Origin: Mariniblastus sp.
GTDB lineage: Bacteria; Planctomycetota; Planctomycetia; Pirellulales; Pirellulaceae
NCBI GenBank assembly: GCA_014237975.1
Contig: JABACA010000032.1
Span: 1-37,977, forward strand
Length of the DNA: 37,977 bases
Reading direction: 5' to 3'
Part shown: in pieces, positions 1 through 8,666 of the stretch
Position numbering within the stretch: position 1 is the first letter of the stretch
Layout of the letters: the number at the start of each line of letters is the position of its first letter
Notes under the pieces: model-generated
Databases searched by the model: none
Told to the model about the DNA's origin: nothing
What the model saw: only the letters and a program-made list of their open reading frames with translations
Made by a program: the position numbers and the translations under genes

Positions 1-553
1 ACTGGCTGTTGTTAAGAAACCCATCACGGCTGACGCCGTCGCCGATGTAAATAACATTTCGGTTTCGCTTTGAGTCATTTGTAAACTGATTGACAGTTGA
101 ATCGACCATCGCACCGATATCGGTTGATCCCAAGGCAACTCTATTTTCCAATTTGGCAAGTGCATTGGCGATCTCTGGGCTGTCCACTCGAACAAACCCG
201 TTAGTCAGATCGACCGGGTCAATGTCCATTGCTACCAATTTCACGCGATCGTCACGTGTCAAACCGGTCATCAGGTGTTTTAAGGTCGCAATCGAATCTT
301 TCTTGAAAACACCAGTCTGACTTGCAGAGGTGTCGACAAAAATCACGATATCGCTAGCCAACTGCTTTCGACTATCAACCTGTGGGCTGATACTCAACGC
401 GAATGAGGTTTCCCCCTGGGCATTGTCGAACGTGGCCAAACGTGCGGTCTCGTTACCAAATTCATTGAGCGAATTGGTAACTGCAAATGAAGGGACGCTC
501 ATGGCCATCAAGGCAATTAACAGCGCGACTTTGGTCGAGCTAGATTTGGACAT
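1..553 (-). CDS. Secreted von Willebrand factor A domain protein (3' end outside the window)
   Basis: The minus strand is open from an ATG at 553 to the window edge, giving 184 residues of a longer protein. Residues 1-24 form a signal peptide (short Lys-containing N-region, hydrophobic LLIALMAMSV, cleavage near SFA), so the protein is exported. A VWA fold follows: strand IVIFVDTSAS carries the MIDAS motif D74-x-S76-x-S78, a candidate MIDAS threonine is T144 in LGSTDIGA, and YIGDGVS (D172) supplies the later aspartate. All metal-site residues therefore look intact, which suggests divalent-metal-dependent protein binding. In planctomycetes such proteins often carry extra C-terminal parts (for example VIT or PEP-CTERM regions), but these cannot be seen here. 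A GGAG about 9 bases upstream supports the start. The exact partner is unknown. Confidence 0.85.
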   Translation of the reverse strand, partial: MSKSSSTKVALLIALMAMSVPSFAVTNSLNEFGNETARLATFDNAQGETSFALSISPQVDSRKQLASDIVIFVDTSASQTGVFKKDSIATLKHLMTGLTRDDRVKLVAMDIDPVDLTNGFVRVDSPEIANALAKLENRVALGSTDIGAMVDSTVNQFTNDSKRNRNVIYIGDGVSRDGFLNNSQ

Positions 554-829
554 AACAAAAACTCCAACACCGAAAAAATATAAAGGGCTTAATGTTCTAA
601 CAGGGATGTTCTAACTAGCCCCGCCTTGTGTAAATTAGTAAAGAGGACTTAATTGGCCTCTACTACCTAGTCTATTTACTCCCCGAAGGGGTGATACGTA
701 AAAAAAACGATTTTGCCATTCTTGGCTCATTTCCATAAACGAAAAATCCTCAAAACATGGCATTTACACGGCGTGCTGCATCAATTCACCGCACGCTGTT
801 GCGAAATCGCTCAGTTGCCAAATAACCGG

Positions 830-843
830 AAATAACGTTATTT
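830..843. repeat. Perfect 14-bp palindrome
   Basis: The sequence AAATAACGTTATTT reads the same on both strands. It lies about 280 bases upstream of the VWA start and is a plausible dimeric regulator site. No regulator can be named. Confidence 0.4.
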
Positions 844-894
844 AGCGTTATAAGGCGATCAGCCGTTTGTTTTGCAATCGGAAAATCATCTTGA

Positions 895-906
895 AAAACG
901 CGTTTT
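895..906. repeat. Palindrome AAAACGCGTTTT, copy 1
   Basis: A 12-bp perfect palindrome in the spacer upstream of the VWA gene. The same 12-bp core occurs inside a longer palindrome at 18559-18574, also intergenic. Repetition of the core in two non-coding places suggests a protein-binding site rather than chance, but only two copies are seen. Confidence 0.4.
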
Positions 907-1294
907 CCCAACCGAAATGGTCAGTTTTGGCGAAATTCTGATTCTGTTCTCCGGTCGCTTGCAAACCAGTTTTTCCTGCATGGCGTTAGCCAGGTCGGAA
1001 AGACCAATTACCTTAAAGCAAACGGTATGCCAGCTTTTTTACGGCAAACCATTAACTTCGATCAGAACCGACTCTCTTGTCATCAAATTCTTGTTGATAA
1101 AACAGCCGTTCCAACATCAACTTTATCGAATAAAGACCCTAACCAAGGTTACTGGTAAACCAAAATACGTCAGTTTTGCCGTATTACGGAGGCCAATAAT
1201 CGTTTAATCAAACCAATAAGAAAAATTGTTATCATTAATTCAAATCGAACATTTGTCAGGTCTGTTGTGTTCGGTACCTAAATTGTGCATTCAA

Positions 1295-2569
1295 TCAGTA
1301 ACGCACGGGTTCATCTCTTTCGCCAACCATCTCCCATTGTTCTTCGACGGTATCGTCGATCGCATGGGCGACACGGTTCAATTGGATAGAAAGCCAGTTG
1401 ATTCGAGTTGCAAAGACTCGTTTCATCTCAACCTGAGTCCGTTTATTTCGTTCGATTAAATGTTGTTCATTAACGAATCGAACAAATTTACTAACAAAGG
1501 AACCGATCCAAGTTTGAGCGTATCTCTTGTTAAAATCATCAATGCGATTATTTAGCCAGCGACCGGGTGCATAAGACAATTGTGATTCGAACGCTTCGTG
1601 AAATATCAAGCGAGTGGCCATGGGCATAAGACCAGTCATCAAATTGGATTGCTGTTTGGGTCGCAAGGCTGTTGTGTGATTTGTAGTGTTGGCAGGCGCC
1701 CGGGAGCTTTTTCTCAAGGCTACCAGATTGGAATAGATGTTTGTGAAACGTTCCATGATGGGCCGAATCGTCTCTCCGTACCAGTCTCGTGTCCTGGCCA
1801 TCCGTACTGTTGCGACGTGATTAAGGTGGGTTAAGAGATCGGTCAATCCGGTTGGTGGAGTGTTGGCAACGGGCTGGATAGCAAGTTGGGCCTCTTTAGC
1901 AAAAACAATGTTCCATTGGTCGCAATCGCCGTAATATTGCCAGTATGGGTCGTCTGCCAGCTGATAATTGGGCAGTATCCTCGGATCGATGGTGAGGGCG
2001 GGTTCGGCGCCAGAGCCGGCAGTTTTTTCGATCTGGAAAAGATACGATCCGCTCGGCCGGTGGACGGGCGGTTTCCTTGCGATCGATTTGGCTTGTTTGT
2101 ATGGATTTTCCTGTGTGTCGGTGGTCGACGGCAAGGTCGACTTGAAGGATCGTTTTTTGCTGGAAAAACCAGTAATGGGATCGATGCGAATCATCAAGGA
2201 ACCACTCGGTGTAACCGGGCGTTTAGGTTTCACCCGTTCTCCAGGAATGAATTTGGTTTTTGGGAGCGAGGTGAGTTTTGAAAGACCATCATGTTTCTTC
2301 GCTTGTTCCATTTTGAACAGTTTGGCGTCGGCCACTTCCAAGTCTTTATTCAGAATGGGGGTTGATATTTCAGAAGCGTTAAAAAAGGAAAACGTCCGGC
2401 AAGATGGCTGGCAAAAGGAGATTGGCTGGGTGCTTTGGTGGAACCTTTGATTAAGCTGATCGACAGTGATGCGAATTAAGTTGTCGTCAGCCTGGGTTCC
2501 GGTGACAGGCAGGTTGATTGAAATGGCGAAGAACAGAAATGCCAGAAAACCGATCCGCTTGTAAGCCAT
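1295..2569 (-). CDS. Secreted protein of unknown function (424 aa)
   Basis: I do not recognise this family. The protein begins MAYKRIGFLAFLFFAISINL with a clear signal peptide ending near TQA, so it is exported. A central low-complexity basic/Pro/Ser stretch (about residues 85-175) leads to a better-ordered C-terminal half with a DDPYWQYYGDCDQW block and long predicted helices rich in Arg, Thr and Asn. I chose the ATG at 2569 over one three codons upstream (2578), because AAGGA lies about 8 bases before the inner ATG but abuts the outer one. No catalytic motif or membrane anchor is visible beyond the signal peptide. The gene stands alone between two spacers, so context does not suggest a role. 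Confidence 0.75.
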   Translation of the reverse strand: MAYKRIGFLAFLFFAISINLPVTGTQADDNLIRITVDQLNQRFHQSTQPISFCQPSCRTFSFFNASEISTPILNKDLEVADAKLFKMEQAKKHDGLSKLTSLPKTKFIPGERVKPKRPVTPSGSLMIRIDPITGFSSKKRSFKSTLPSTTDTQENPYKQAKSIARKPPVHRPSGSYLFQIEKTAGSGAEPALTIDPRILPNYQLADDPYWQYYGDCDQWNIVFAKEAQLAIQPVANTPPTGLTDLLTHLNHVATVRMARTRDWYGETIRPIMERFTNIYSNLVALRKSSRAPANTTNHTTALRPKQQSNLMTGLMPMATRLIFHEAFESQLSYAPGRWLNNRIDDFNKRYAQTWIGSFVSKFVRFVNEQHLIERNKRTQVEMKRVFATRINWLSIQLNRVAHAIDDTVEEQWEMVGERDEPVRY

Positions 2570-3091
2570 ATTTTGCATCCTTGTGTCTAGTAGCGATGGA
2601 GGATTCGTTCAAATTCCCGGCATTCCATGCTCAAGGTTAAGGGCTTGCTTGCCAGTAGAGTTTTCGGCTTTTCTAAAATTCTCTCATTGCAGAAACTTTG
2701 CCGACAAGCGAATTTATCCAAATCAACGTCGCCTATGCGAATTGGTCAGGTTGTGACATTTAACGAGAACGAATTGGATTTTTTTCGGATGGTTGAAGCC
2801 CGCCTGTCGCAGCACTGCCAACCGGGGTGGCACCATCAATTAAAAGGTTTGCGAGGATTTTAAGATCTCGGTTTTGCGATACCGGGTTGATTTATACCGG
2901 GATAAGACCAGCATGATTTCCGGGGACTTTGTGCTAAAACACGTCCCAACGCTGAATGATGTCTGATGGCATCCCCTGCCAGATGAATCGATCTACGCTT
3001 GGAAGTCCATTTGTTTTATATTTGGCATGCACGATGGATATCATTTGACGCAATAAGTTCCGTTTTCTGAATCACTATATTTCATTTTGAT
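2570..3091. other. Spacer with a short direct repeat, no convincing gene
   Basis: About 520 bases lie between two divergently transcribed genes, so promoters for both are expected here. A plus-strand frame at 2627-2863 is open but lacks a suitable ribosome site and is not called. An 8-bp direct repeat ATACCGGG occurs at 2879-2886 and 2894-2901, one and a half helical turns apart. No confident -35/-10 pair was found. Confidence 0.4.
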
Positions 3092-5002
3092 ATGCTGCCA
3101 GCTGTACTTCATCCATGGATCGCAATCGCTGTCGTCTTGGCGGTTTTTCTGATATTGCAGCTGCGCCGATCTGTGCCTCTTGATTTGTTGTTCCTGGGTG
3201 GTGTTCTGGTTGTCGCACTAGCGGGCATCTTGACGCCCGCACAAGCGCTCGCTGGATTTTCAAATCCGGCGGTGCTGGCGATTGGCGGCCTGCTGGCGCT
3301 GACGGCGGGTCTGAAGAAATGTGGGATGCTGGATTGGATTGGACAGAAGTTGTTGGGCAATGTCGATTCGGAATCGACGGCTCTGTGGAGATTGGCTTTG
3401 GCCCTTGTCAGCAGCTCAGCTTTTTTACTGAATACTGCCTTGGTCGCCATGATGGCGCCGGTTGTCGCAAAGTGGTGTCGTAATAAACGGGTCTCGCCCT
3501 CTCGGCTATTAATGCCCGTCAGCTACTTTGCGATTCTCGGTGGTGTCTGCACGCTTATCGGAACCACTACGACGCTGGTGATCAACGCTCAATTGTATGA
3601 GGCCCACGAGGCTCAAATCAACCATGTACAAAGTCTTGATCAAGCCGCCCTTGGATTAAGCGGGGATGATGGCCAGCAGTTAGTACGTCAACGAGAAGTG
3701 GCTGCAAAATTGGAACCGATGTCCCTGTTTGAGCTGGGTGCTGTCGGATTACCCTGTGCGATTGTCGGTTCCATCTTTGTCGTGCTGGTAGGACCCAGGT
3801 TGTTACCCGATCGATCTGATCTGGTACACCAATTGGATGATCATCGCAGAGAGTACATGGTCGAAGTTCGAGTGCAGTTTTCCTGCAAGCTGATTGGGAA
3901 AACGATTAAGGATGCTGGATTGAGGAATTTACCCGGTTTGTTTCTGATTGAAATTGACCGCGGAGGTGAAGTGATAACCCCGGTTTCACCTAACGAGGTG
4001 TTGCAGGCAGAAGATCGGTTGGTTTTTGCAGGGGTGGTTGAAACGATTGTCGATCTTGAAAAAATTCCAGGGCTGATCCCGGCAGCTGATGATTTTTATG
4101 TTAATGACCCGCAAAGTCGGCGTGCACGTCATTTGACCGAGGTGGTGTTGTCGCGTACCTCTCCGTTGATTCGCTCAACATTACGCGAAGCTAATTTTCG
4201 CGAGCGATATAACGCGGCGGTTGTAGCCGTTCATCGAAATGGTGAGCGAATCACAACCAAGATGGGTGATATCAATTTACGGTCCGGCGACACGCTTCTG
4301 CTGCAAACCAATATCGATTTCGAGGCTCGCTGGCGCAATAGTCCTGATTTTTATCTGGTGAGCAGCGTGGCCGATAGTGAGCCATTGACCCACGAAAAAT
4401 TGCCGATTGCGGTCGTGATTTTCGTGGGTATGTTGCTGTGGTTGATTGTGGGGAGTTTCTTTGGAAACGGGCAGTCCTGGACGTCTCCAGCGGTTGTCAT
4501 CCTGGTTGCAGTGGCCGGTTTCTTGGTTACCAGGTGTATGAAGATGAACGATGCACGGCGGGCAATTGATGTACAGTTGTTGGTTACGATTGCCTGTGCC
4601 ATCGGGTTGGGATCTGCACTGGAGTATAGTGGAGCCGCCAAGATGGTGGCCGACACCATGGTTGGCCAAGTCGGCCTGCATCCATGGCTCCTTCTGATTG
4701 TTGTATATATATTGACGGCTGTTCTGACCGAGATGATTACCAACACGGCTGTCGCTGCCCTGATGTTTCCAATTGCACTCAACGTCGCGCTGGCAGCCGA
4801 CTTAAGCCCTCGACCGTTCATTATTGCCATCAGTCTTGCAGCATCATTGGCGTTTATTACGCCGATTGGATACCAGACCAATTTGATGGTAATGGGACCT
4901 GGTGGATATCGTCCTTCGGACTTCGTTCGAATGGGCTTCCCTCTCTCGGTGTTGGTTGGGGCCACTGCCATAATATTGATACCGTTTATTTGGCATTTCT
5001 AG
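3092..5002 (+). CDS. SLC13-family anion permease with two TrkA-C domains
   Basis: A 636-residue inner-membrane transporter of the SLC13/DASS type. About six hydrophobic segments (residues 5-240) include the family blocks FSNPAVLAIGGLLALTAGL and LGGVCTLIGTTTTLVINA. Two soluble TrkA-C (RCK-C) regulatory domains follow (about 250-328 and 345-415). A second membrane bundle (about 430-636) contains TEMITNTAVAALMFPIA and FITPIGYQTNLMVMGPGGY. This split layout is known for bacterial permeases that move sulfate or other divalent anions with sodium; the substrate here is inferred, not shown. Length is normal for the family. The start has no visible Shine-Dalgarno sequence, but the N-terminus is a sensible first membrane helix. 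It stands apart from its neighbours: ispD follows 330 bases later on the same strand but probably has its own signals. Confidence 0.9.
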   Translation: MLPAVLHPWIAIAVVLAVFLILQLRRSVPLDLLFLGGVLVVALAGILTPAQALAGFSNPAVLAIGGLLALTAGLKKCGMLDWIGQKLLGNVDSESTALWRLALALVSSSAFLLNTALVAMMAPVVAKWCRNKRVSPSRLLMPVSYFAILGGVCTLIGTTTTLVINAQLYEAHEAQINHVQSLDQAALGLSGDDGQQLVRQREVAAKLEPMSLFELGAVGLPCAIVGSIFVVLVGPRLLPDRSDLVHQLDDHRREYMVEVRVQFSCKLIGKTIKDAGLRNLPGLFLIEIDRGGEVITPVSPNEVLQAEDRLVFAGVVETIVDLEKIPGLIPAADDFYVNDPQSRRARHLTEVVLSRTSPLIRSTLREANFRERYNAAVVAVHRNGERITTKMGDINLRSGDTLLLQTNIDFEARWRNSPDFYLVSSVADSEPLTHEKLPIAVVIFVGMLLWLIVGSFFGNGQSWTSPAVVILVAVAGFLVTRCMKMNDARRAIDVQLLVTIACAIGLGSALEYSGAAKMVADTMVGQVGLHPWLLLIVVYILTAVLTEMITNTAVAALMFPIALNVALAADLSPRPFIIAISLAASLAFITPIGYQTNLMVMGPGGYRPSDFVRMGFPLSVLVGATAIILIPFIWHF

Positions 5003-5105
5003 TTTCTGCGGCCGAATTTTCCTGGTTCCGATTTGTCCAACACGGACCAGGTTTTCATCGTTTCGGAATTCCTGCTGGTCTTTTGGTTGGACTGGTTTCG
5101 CTCTA

Positions 5106-5261
5106 ATGGGTAGGGGATTTGCAAGATTCAAGGATGATTTCAAAGAAGTTCGAGATGAAATTAACGCCGGACCTGCAGGAACAAAGGAGCGTGTTTCGGT
5201 CGCTCTCAACGGACGGGGTAAAATGCCGAATTTGGATGTCGTGCTGGGACAACAACGGTAG
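5106..5261 (+). CDS. Possible small protein (51 aa)
   Basis: A short open frame begins at an ATG at 5106 and ends in TAG. The predicted peptide is mixed acidic and basic (MGRGFARFKDDFKEVRDEIN at its start, ending VVLGQQR), has no cysteine or membrane segment, and looks more protein-like than the other frames here. No good ribosome site precedes the ATG, and the frame upstream of it is not protein-like. It fills the gap between the permease and ispD. It could be a real small gene or chance; I do not recognise it. Confidence 0.3.
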   Translation: MGRGFARFKDDFKEVRDEINAGPAGTKERVSVALNGRGKMPNLDVVLGQQR

Positions 5262-5331
5262 AATCAAGGCTACGTTGTCTTGAGGTAATAGAGTTCAACT
5301 AATCGACCGATCCTGTTGAAAGGAAACAACC

Positions 5332-6072
5332 TTGCCAAATTTTGCTGTACTGATCGCCGCCGCAGGGCGGAGCAGCCGGTTCAACGATCCCAGCTACAAG
5401 AAGCCGTTTATCAAACTGCACCAGAAACCTGTCTGGTTGCATTCGGTTGAACGGTTCCAAAAGCGAAGCGATGTCAAACAGGTGATCATCGTGATTTCGC
5501 CGGAAGACCAAGAGGAGTTCATGATGAAGTTTGGTCCCAATGTTGCAGTGCTGGGTCTGGATGTCGCGCTAGGAGGAGATCAGCGGAGCGATTCGGTCAG
5601 AAATGGTATGCAGAAACTGGATGATGGGATCGAATACGTGGCTGTCCACGATGCGGCTCGCCCCTGCGTATCGGAAGACGACATCCAGGCCGTATTTCAA
5701 GCGGCCGAGAAATCGGGAGCTGCGATCCTGGCAACCCCCGTGACAAGCACCTTGAAACGGGTCGGGACAGATCATCAAATCGAAGAAACAGTCGATCGAA
5801 AAAGGTTATGGCAAGGCCAGACGCCACAGGTCTTTCGTAAAGATATCTTACTGAATGCGTTTCAGGAAATTGGCGACCAACAACCCACCGATGAAGCTCA
5901 GTTGATTGAAATGACGGGTGGCAAGGTTTCCGTTGTCCCGGGGAGCCCGTTAAATATTAAGATTACCACCCGCGCCGATTTGCGGTTGGCGGGCGCCTGT
6001 CTCGATGCGGCACCGAAGCCAAAGTTTGACGCTCCCATTCATCCTTTCGCAGACGACAACCTGTTTCGGTAA
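5332..6072 (+). CDS. ispD: 2-C-methyl-D-erythritol 4-phosphate cytidylyltransferase
   Basis: This cytosolic enzyme transfers CMP from CTP to 2-C-methyl-D-erythritol 4-phosphate, the third step of the MEP route to isoprenoid precursors. The 246 residues match the usual length of about 230-240. Recognisable blocks are the N-terminal nucleotide loop IAAAGRSSRF (residues 8-17), KKPFIKL, RSDSVRNGM, VAVHDAARPCVS, ATPVTSTLKRV, LWQGQTPQVF and TDEAQLIE. The loop has Ser where most homologues have the second Gly of AAGxGxR. Translation starts at a TTG: AAAGGA at 5319-5324 sits 7 bases upstream, and no ATG gives the conserved N-terminus. No ispF or ispF fusion lies next to it, so the gene is separated from the rest of its pathway. 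Confidence 0.93.
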   Translation: MPNFAVLIAAAGRSSRFNDPSYKKPFIKLHQKPVWLHSVERFQKRSDVKQVIIVISPEDQEEFMMKFGPNVAVLGLDVALGGDQRSDSVRNGMQKLDDGIEYVAVHDAARPCVSEDDIQAVFQAAEKSGAAILATPVTSTLKRVGTDHQIEETVDRKRLWQGQTPQVFRKDILLNAFQEIGDQQPTDEAQLIEMTGGKVSVVPGSPLNIKITTRADLRLAGACLDAAPKPKFDAPIHPFADDNLFR

Positions 6073-6143
6073 TGGATGCCCGTTCACGCCGGCCTGTTGG
6101 TCCGCCACGATTTTGACATGCGGATGATTTATTTCCGCCATTG

Positions 6144-7958
6144 CTAATCCCACCACCAAGTTGTGGGTTCCGCAGGTTGGTCGGACTCGAATTGAAGCGA
6201 GGATAATTCTCCCGATTTATCGGTTATTGTCCTGGTCGGCTTGACGACTTGCATGGCGTCAAACGAAATTCCGCCACTAACGCCAACCAGCGTATGTTTC
6301 ACCGTGGAACGCTGTTTTCGTTCGGAGATCACTCGGTGATTCATCACGGAGGCAACTTCGTTCGCAACCTTGCCGATACTTGGATGGTAAACAAAATCAC
6401 CTTCGGACGTGGGGTTGCCGAAAAAAGTCAGGTTCCAGCCAGCTCGCCGGTCTAACGCCTGGTTTCTGATCAGCGCTGCGGCAATGGATAGGTCAAACAG
6501 ATTTTTCAGCTCCCGATAAATAGGGTAGTGGCCCGATAACTTTTCAAAATGAAGGGTGAAGTCATTGGCAAACCCAGCAGTGGGACCTTTGGACTTGCCC
6601 GTGTGGATTCGATTGCCAAATTGATCCAGAAGTTCGTTTTCGCTCAGAACCTTGACCCCGTTTCCGCCAAAGGTAAATACCTGTCGGGATTCATCGGTAA
6701 CAATATCATCGTAGTCCATGGTAAACCACCAACGAACCACATCCATCGGTACACCTTGGCTGCCGGGTGTCACTTGAAGTCGTTCCAGGTAACTGGGCAC
6801 CTCGGGTATCGATTTTTCCAAACCCATCCCGACCAGTTTCATTCGGTAGTCGGCTTCTACCAGGACACGACCAGCGTGCGTTTTCGGATCGATTCCAAAA
6901 ACTTCGATATCCTGAAGTCCCAACGTTTCGCGAAGCTGGTCTCGCCAAGCTCGTCCCTTCAAACGAGAGGTAGCCAAAAAGTCCTGAGTCGCCACCAGGG
7001 CTGGCTGGCGTGGCGTGATCTTGCAGCCATATTTGCCGTTGTTATCCCAGGCATTCCTAAGGCAAACCACCAGGTCGTCTAGCTGGAGAGTCGGTAGCCC
7101 AGTTTTGATATTGATGGAACGACCAATTTCATCTGTTTTCCACGGCCCGGCGGGTCCGGCGATCACGATGTCACCTGTTTCGGGAATCAATGCAAGGTAT
7201 TCGATGGCGTAAATGCCGGCCAGGTTCTCCATCACCTCGTCGACAGGTTTGCCCTGTGCCGCGAGGATCTGTGCGCTGTTCTCTAAACGGGTTAACGATA
7301 CTTTGCGAAGTTGGGTCTGTGCGGATACATGTCGATTGACGGATTCGTTACCTGGATCCTGTCGTAGTATTTTGAGTTCGCGTTTATCATCAATCCGTAA
7401 TCGGTGCAGCGCGCCCTGGCTGTCAACATAAACCCCGGACGGAAAAACCTGTATGGTGCCGTCGCCGTTGGTGTCGTCCCAACCCTCGGGGTCAATGGTG
7501 GTCTTGATTAAGTCCATCAGCGGTTCAAAATCGGCCTCGGTAATTCCTCCCGATCGTCCTGTGCCAAATCCTTGCCCGGCACCCCCGTCGTCGCTGTTGG
7601 ATTGCGTGTCATTTGGGCCTGAAAAGGAATCGTATTGGTTTTCAAGAAACCGGAATCGGACCGAGTCGTCCCGGATGTTTGCGATCGACCGGTAGGCGGC
7701 CGTTGGAGCCCCTTGCTTCATTTGCGCGGTAGCGATCTTTTGCAATTCATGATCTCGTTGCGATTCGTCCATGGAATTGGCCAGCTGTAACGCGGCTGGA
7801 AATTCACCGTAATCAAGGTGTTGCTGAATTTTTTGGCCAACTTCCTGGCCGTCCGCAGGACAAATCCAAACGCTGCTACAGAAAAGAAAAGCAGCGGCAG
7901 CGCCAACGTAAAAAGATAAAAAGGTTCTTTGGTCGTTGGCAGGTCTCAAGAATCTCAT
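6144..7958 (-). CDS. Large secreted planctomycete protein, possibly DUF1598-type (604 aa)
   Basis: The protein starts with an extended signal peptide (basic region to about residue 14, hydrophobic YVGAAAAFLFCSSVW, cleavage near ADG) and should be exported. After a helical N-terminal part resembling a tetratricopeptide-like stretch (about 40-110) there is a Gly/Ser/Asn-rich linker, then an ordered region ending in a Trp-Trp-Trp-Asp tail. The order of blocks (EYLALIPETGDIVIAGPAG, VRWWFTMDYDDI, FAMQ-like SFDAMQVV) reminds me of the planctomycete DUF1598 family, but this is from memory and not checked. No enzymatic motif is evident. AAGGA seven bases before the ATG supports the start. It is convergent with ispD and lies downstream of a terminator, so it is probably transcribed on its own. 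Confidence 0.75.
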   Translation of the reverse strand: MRFLRPANDQRTFLSFYVGAAAAFLFCSSVWICPADGQEVGQKIQQHLDYGEFPAALQLANSMDESQRDHELQKIATAQMKQGAPTAAYRSIANIRDDSVRFRFLENQYDSFSGPNDTQSNSDDGGAGQGFGTGRSGGITEADFEPLMDLIKTTIDPEGWDDTNGDGTIQVFPSGVYVDSQGALHRLRIDDKRELKILRQDPGNESVNRHVSAQTQLRKVSLTRLENSAQILAAQGKPVDEVMENLAGIYAIEYLALIPETGDIVIAGPAGPWKTDEIGRSINIKTGLPTLQLDDLVVCLRNAWDNNGKYGCKITPRQPALVATQDFLATSRLKGRAWRDQLRETLGLQDIEVFGIDPKTHAGRVLVEADYRMKLVGMGLEKSIPEVPSYLERLQVTPGSQGVPMDVVRWWFTMDYDDIVTDESRQVFTFGGNGVKVLSENELLDQFGNRIHTGKSKGPTAGFANDFTLHFEKLSGHYPIYRELKNLFDLSIAAALIRNQALDRRAGWNLTFFGNPTSEGDFVYHPSIGKVANEVASVMNHRVISERKQRSTVKHTLVGVSGGISFDAMQVVKPTRTITDKSGELSSLQFESDQPAEPTTWWWD

Positions 7959-8040
7959 TGAATGTTCCTTGTACGTACGCCCCGTTCAATTTAGCTTCGC
8001 ATAAAAACCGAGGTCGGGTCAAGTTATTTTTGACCGGAAA

Positions 8041-8073
8041 CAACAAAACCCCGCAATCGTTGATTACGGGGTT
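8041..8073 (-). terminator. Rho-independent terminator of the cysteine-rich protein gene
   Basis: A 12-bp stem (8047-8058 with 8062-8073, one mismatch) with a GTT/AAC loop. On the minus strand it ends in GGGGTTTTGTTG, a T-rich tail. It lies between the minus-strand gene ending at 8244 and the gene starting at 7958, so it would stop the upstream transcript. Confidence 0.75.
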
Positions 8074-8243
8074 CGATTTATGTTTTATACAATACCTAAC
8101 TTCGGCAGCCGGGTATAGTTGGACAGAGCGTTTTCAGTGGGTGGTTTGAAGGGCTGCGTTGTTTACCGATCCGGCAATTTGCGTTTTCTTGAGGCGAATG
8201 GTTGTGGTGTCAAGCGATTCGAATCAGGCCCTGTTGGACCCAT

Positions 8244-8666
8244 TTAACGATCACAACCGCCAGGGCAGATTGGGTTGCCGTACGTGATGGTTTCGGGGAC
8301 ACCCCGGCATGATCTGCAACGTCCAAATGAATGAAGGTGTGCCAGGAGGCTTCCGTAACCTGGGCCGCAATGGCCGATCCCGCAACCTTGACGGTGGCGG
8401 TCCATCGAACAATCTTCGTTGCAATAACCGCGCCACAAATCAACTGCCTCGTAGGACGTGATTCCCCGTCCACAATTGCTTCGATAGCATCCCAGGCAAG
8501 GCTCGCGGTTTCCTGGTAGAACGTAGTTTGGATTAGCATAGTACCCGTTTGAAACTACCTGATATTCCTGGGTTGTTTCGGAATGGTCATCCTGCTGGGC
8601 GAGCGTTTCCGTGGATATTGCAAGGAAAGCAATCATTAATGTCATTGTAACGGCATTGCGAACCAT
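8244..8666 (-). CDS. Small cysteine-rich secreted protein (140 aa)
   Basis: A signal peptide (MVRNAVTMTLMIAFLAIST, cleavage near LAQ) is followed by a short acidic linker and a mature domain with 11 cysteines in about 90 residues, many as CxxC, GC or HC pairs (PCLGC, GYCNEDC, GCGIGHCGPG, RCRSC, ICPGGC), mixed with Gly, Arg and His. An extracellular disulfide-rich or metal-binding protein is likely; the function is unknown. I chose the ATG at 8666 rather than one 47 codons upstream because GGAG lies 7 bases before it and the signal peptide starts exactly there. The gene has its own terminator downstream (8041-8073) and about 420 bases of spacer upstream, so it is a monocistronic unit. Confidence 0.75.
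   Translation of the reverse strand: MVRNAVTMTLMIAFLAISTETLAQQDDHSETTQEYQVVSNGYYANPNYVLPGNREPCLGCYRSNCGRGITSYEAVDLWRGYCNEDCSMDRHRQGCGIGHCGPGYGSLLAHLHSFGRCRSCRGVPETITYGNPICPGGCDR

Larger units (their letters stand above)
554..1294. other. AT-rich spacer, no convincing gene
   Basis: This spacer of about 740 bases lies upstream of the VWA gene and downstream of the next minus-strand gene. A plus-strand frame at 872-1207 is open, but its residues are unlike a protein (long Phe/Leu/Ser/Arg runs) and it has no clear ribosome site, so I do not call it. The spacer contains a small hairpin CCCCGAAGGGG at 681-691, two palindromes (listed separately) and several A/T tracts. It probably holds the promoter and control region of the VWA gene. 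Confidence 0.5.

Noticed and set aside
872-1207. Plus-strand open frame of 111 codons in the spacer after the VWA gene
   Set aside because: Unlike a protein in composition, no clear ribosome site, no recognised motif, AT-rich non-coding context.
2627-2863. Plus-strand open frame of 78 codons
   Set aside because: GGAGG upstream is about 25 bases away and the residues show no family or consistent coding pattern.
3045-3081. TTGACG and TATATT as promoter of the permease
   Set aside because: Spacing of 25 bases is too long, and the -10 would lie about 10 bases from the start codon.
4351-4971. Long minus-strand open frame (206 codons) inside the permease gene
   Set aside because: Fully antisense to a confidently identified transporter; composition (Thr/Asn/Ile-rich) is that of a reverse reading.
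6073-6143. Possible terminator between ispD and the convergent secreted-protein gene
   Set aside because: Only a five-pair stem with a long loop could be formed and no T-tract follows.
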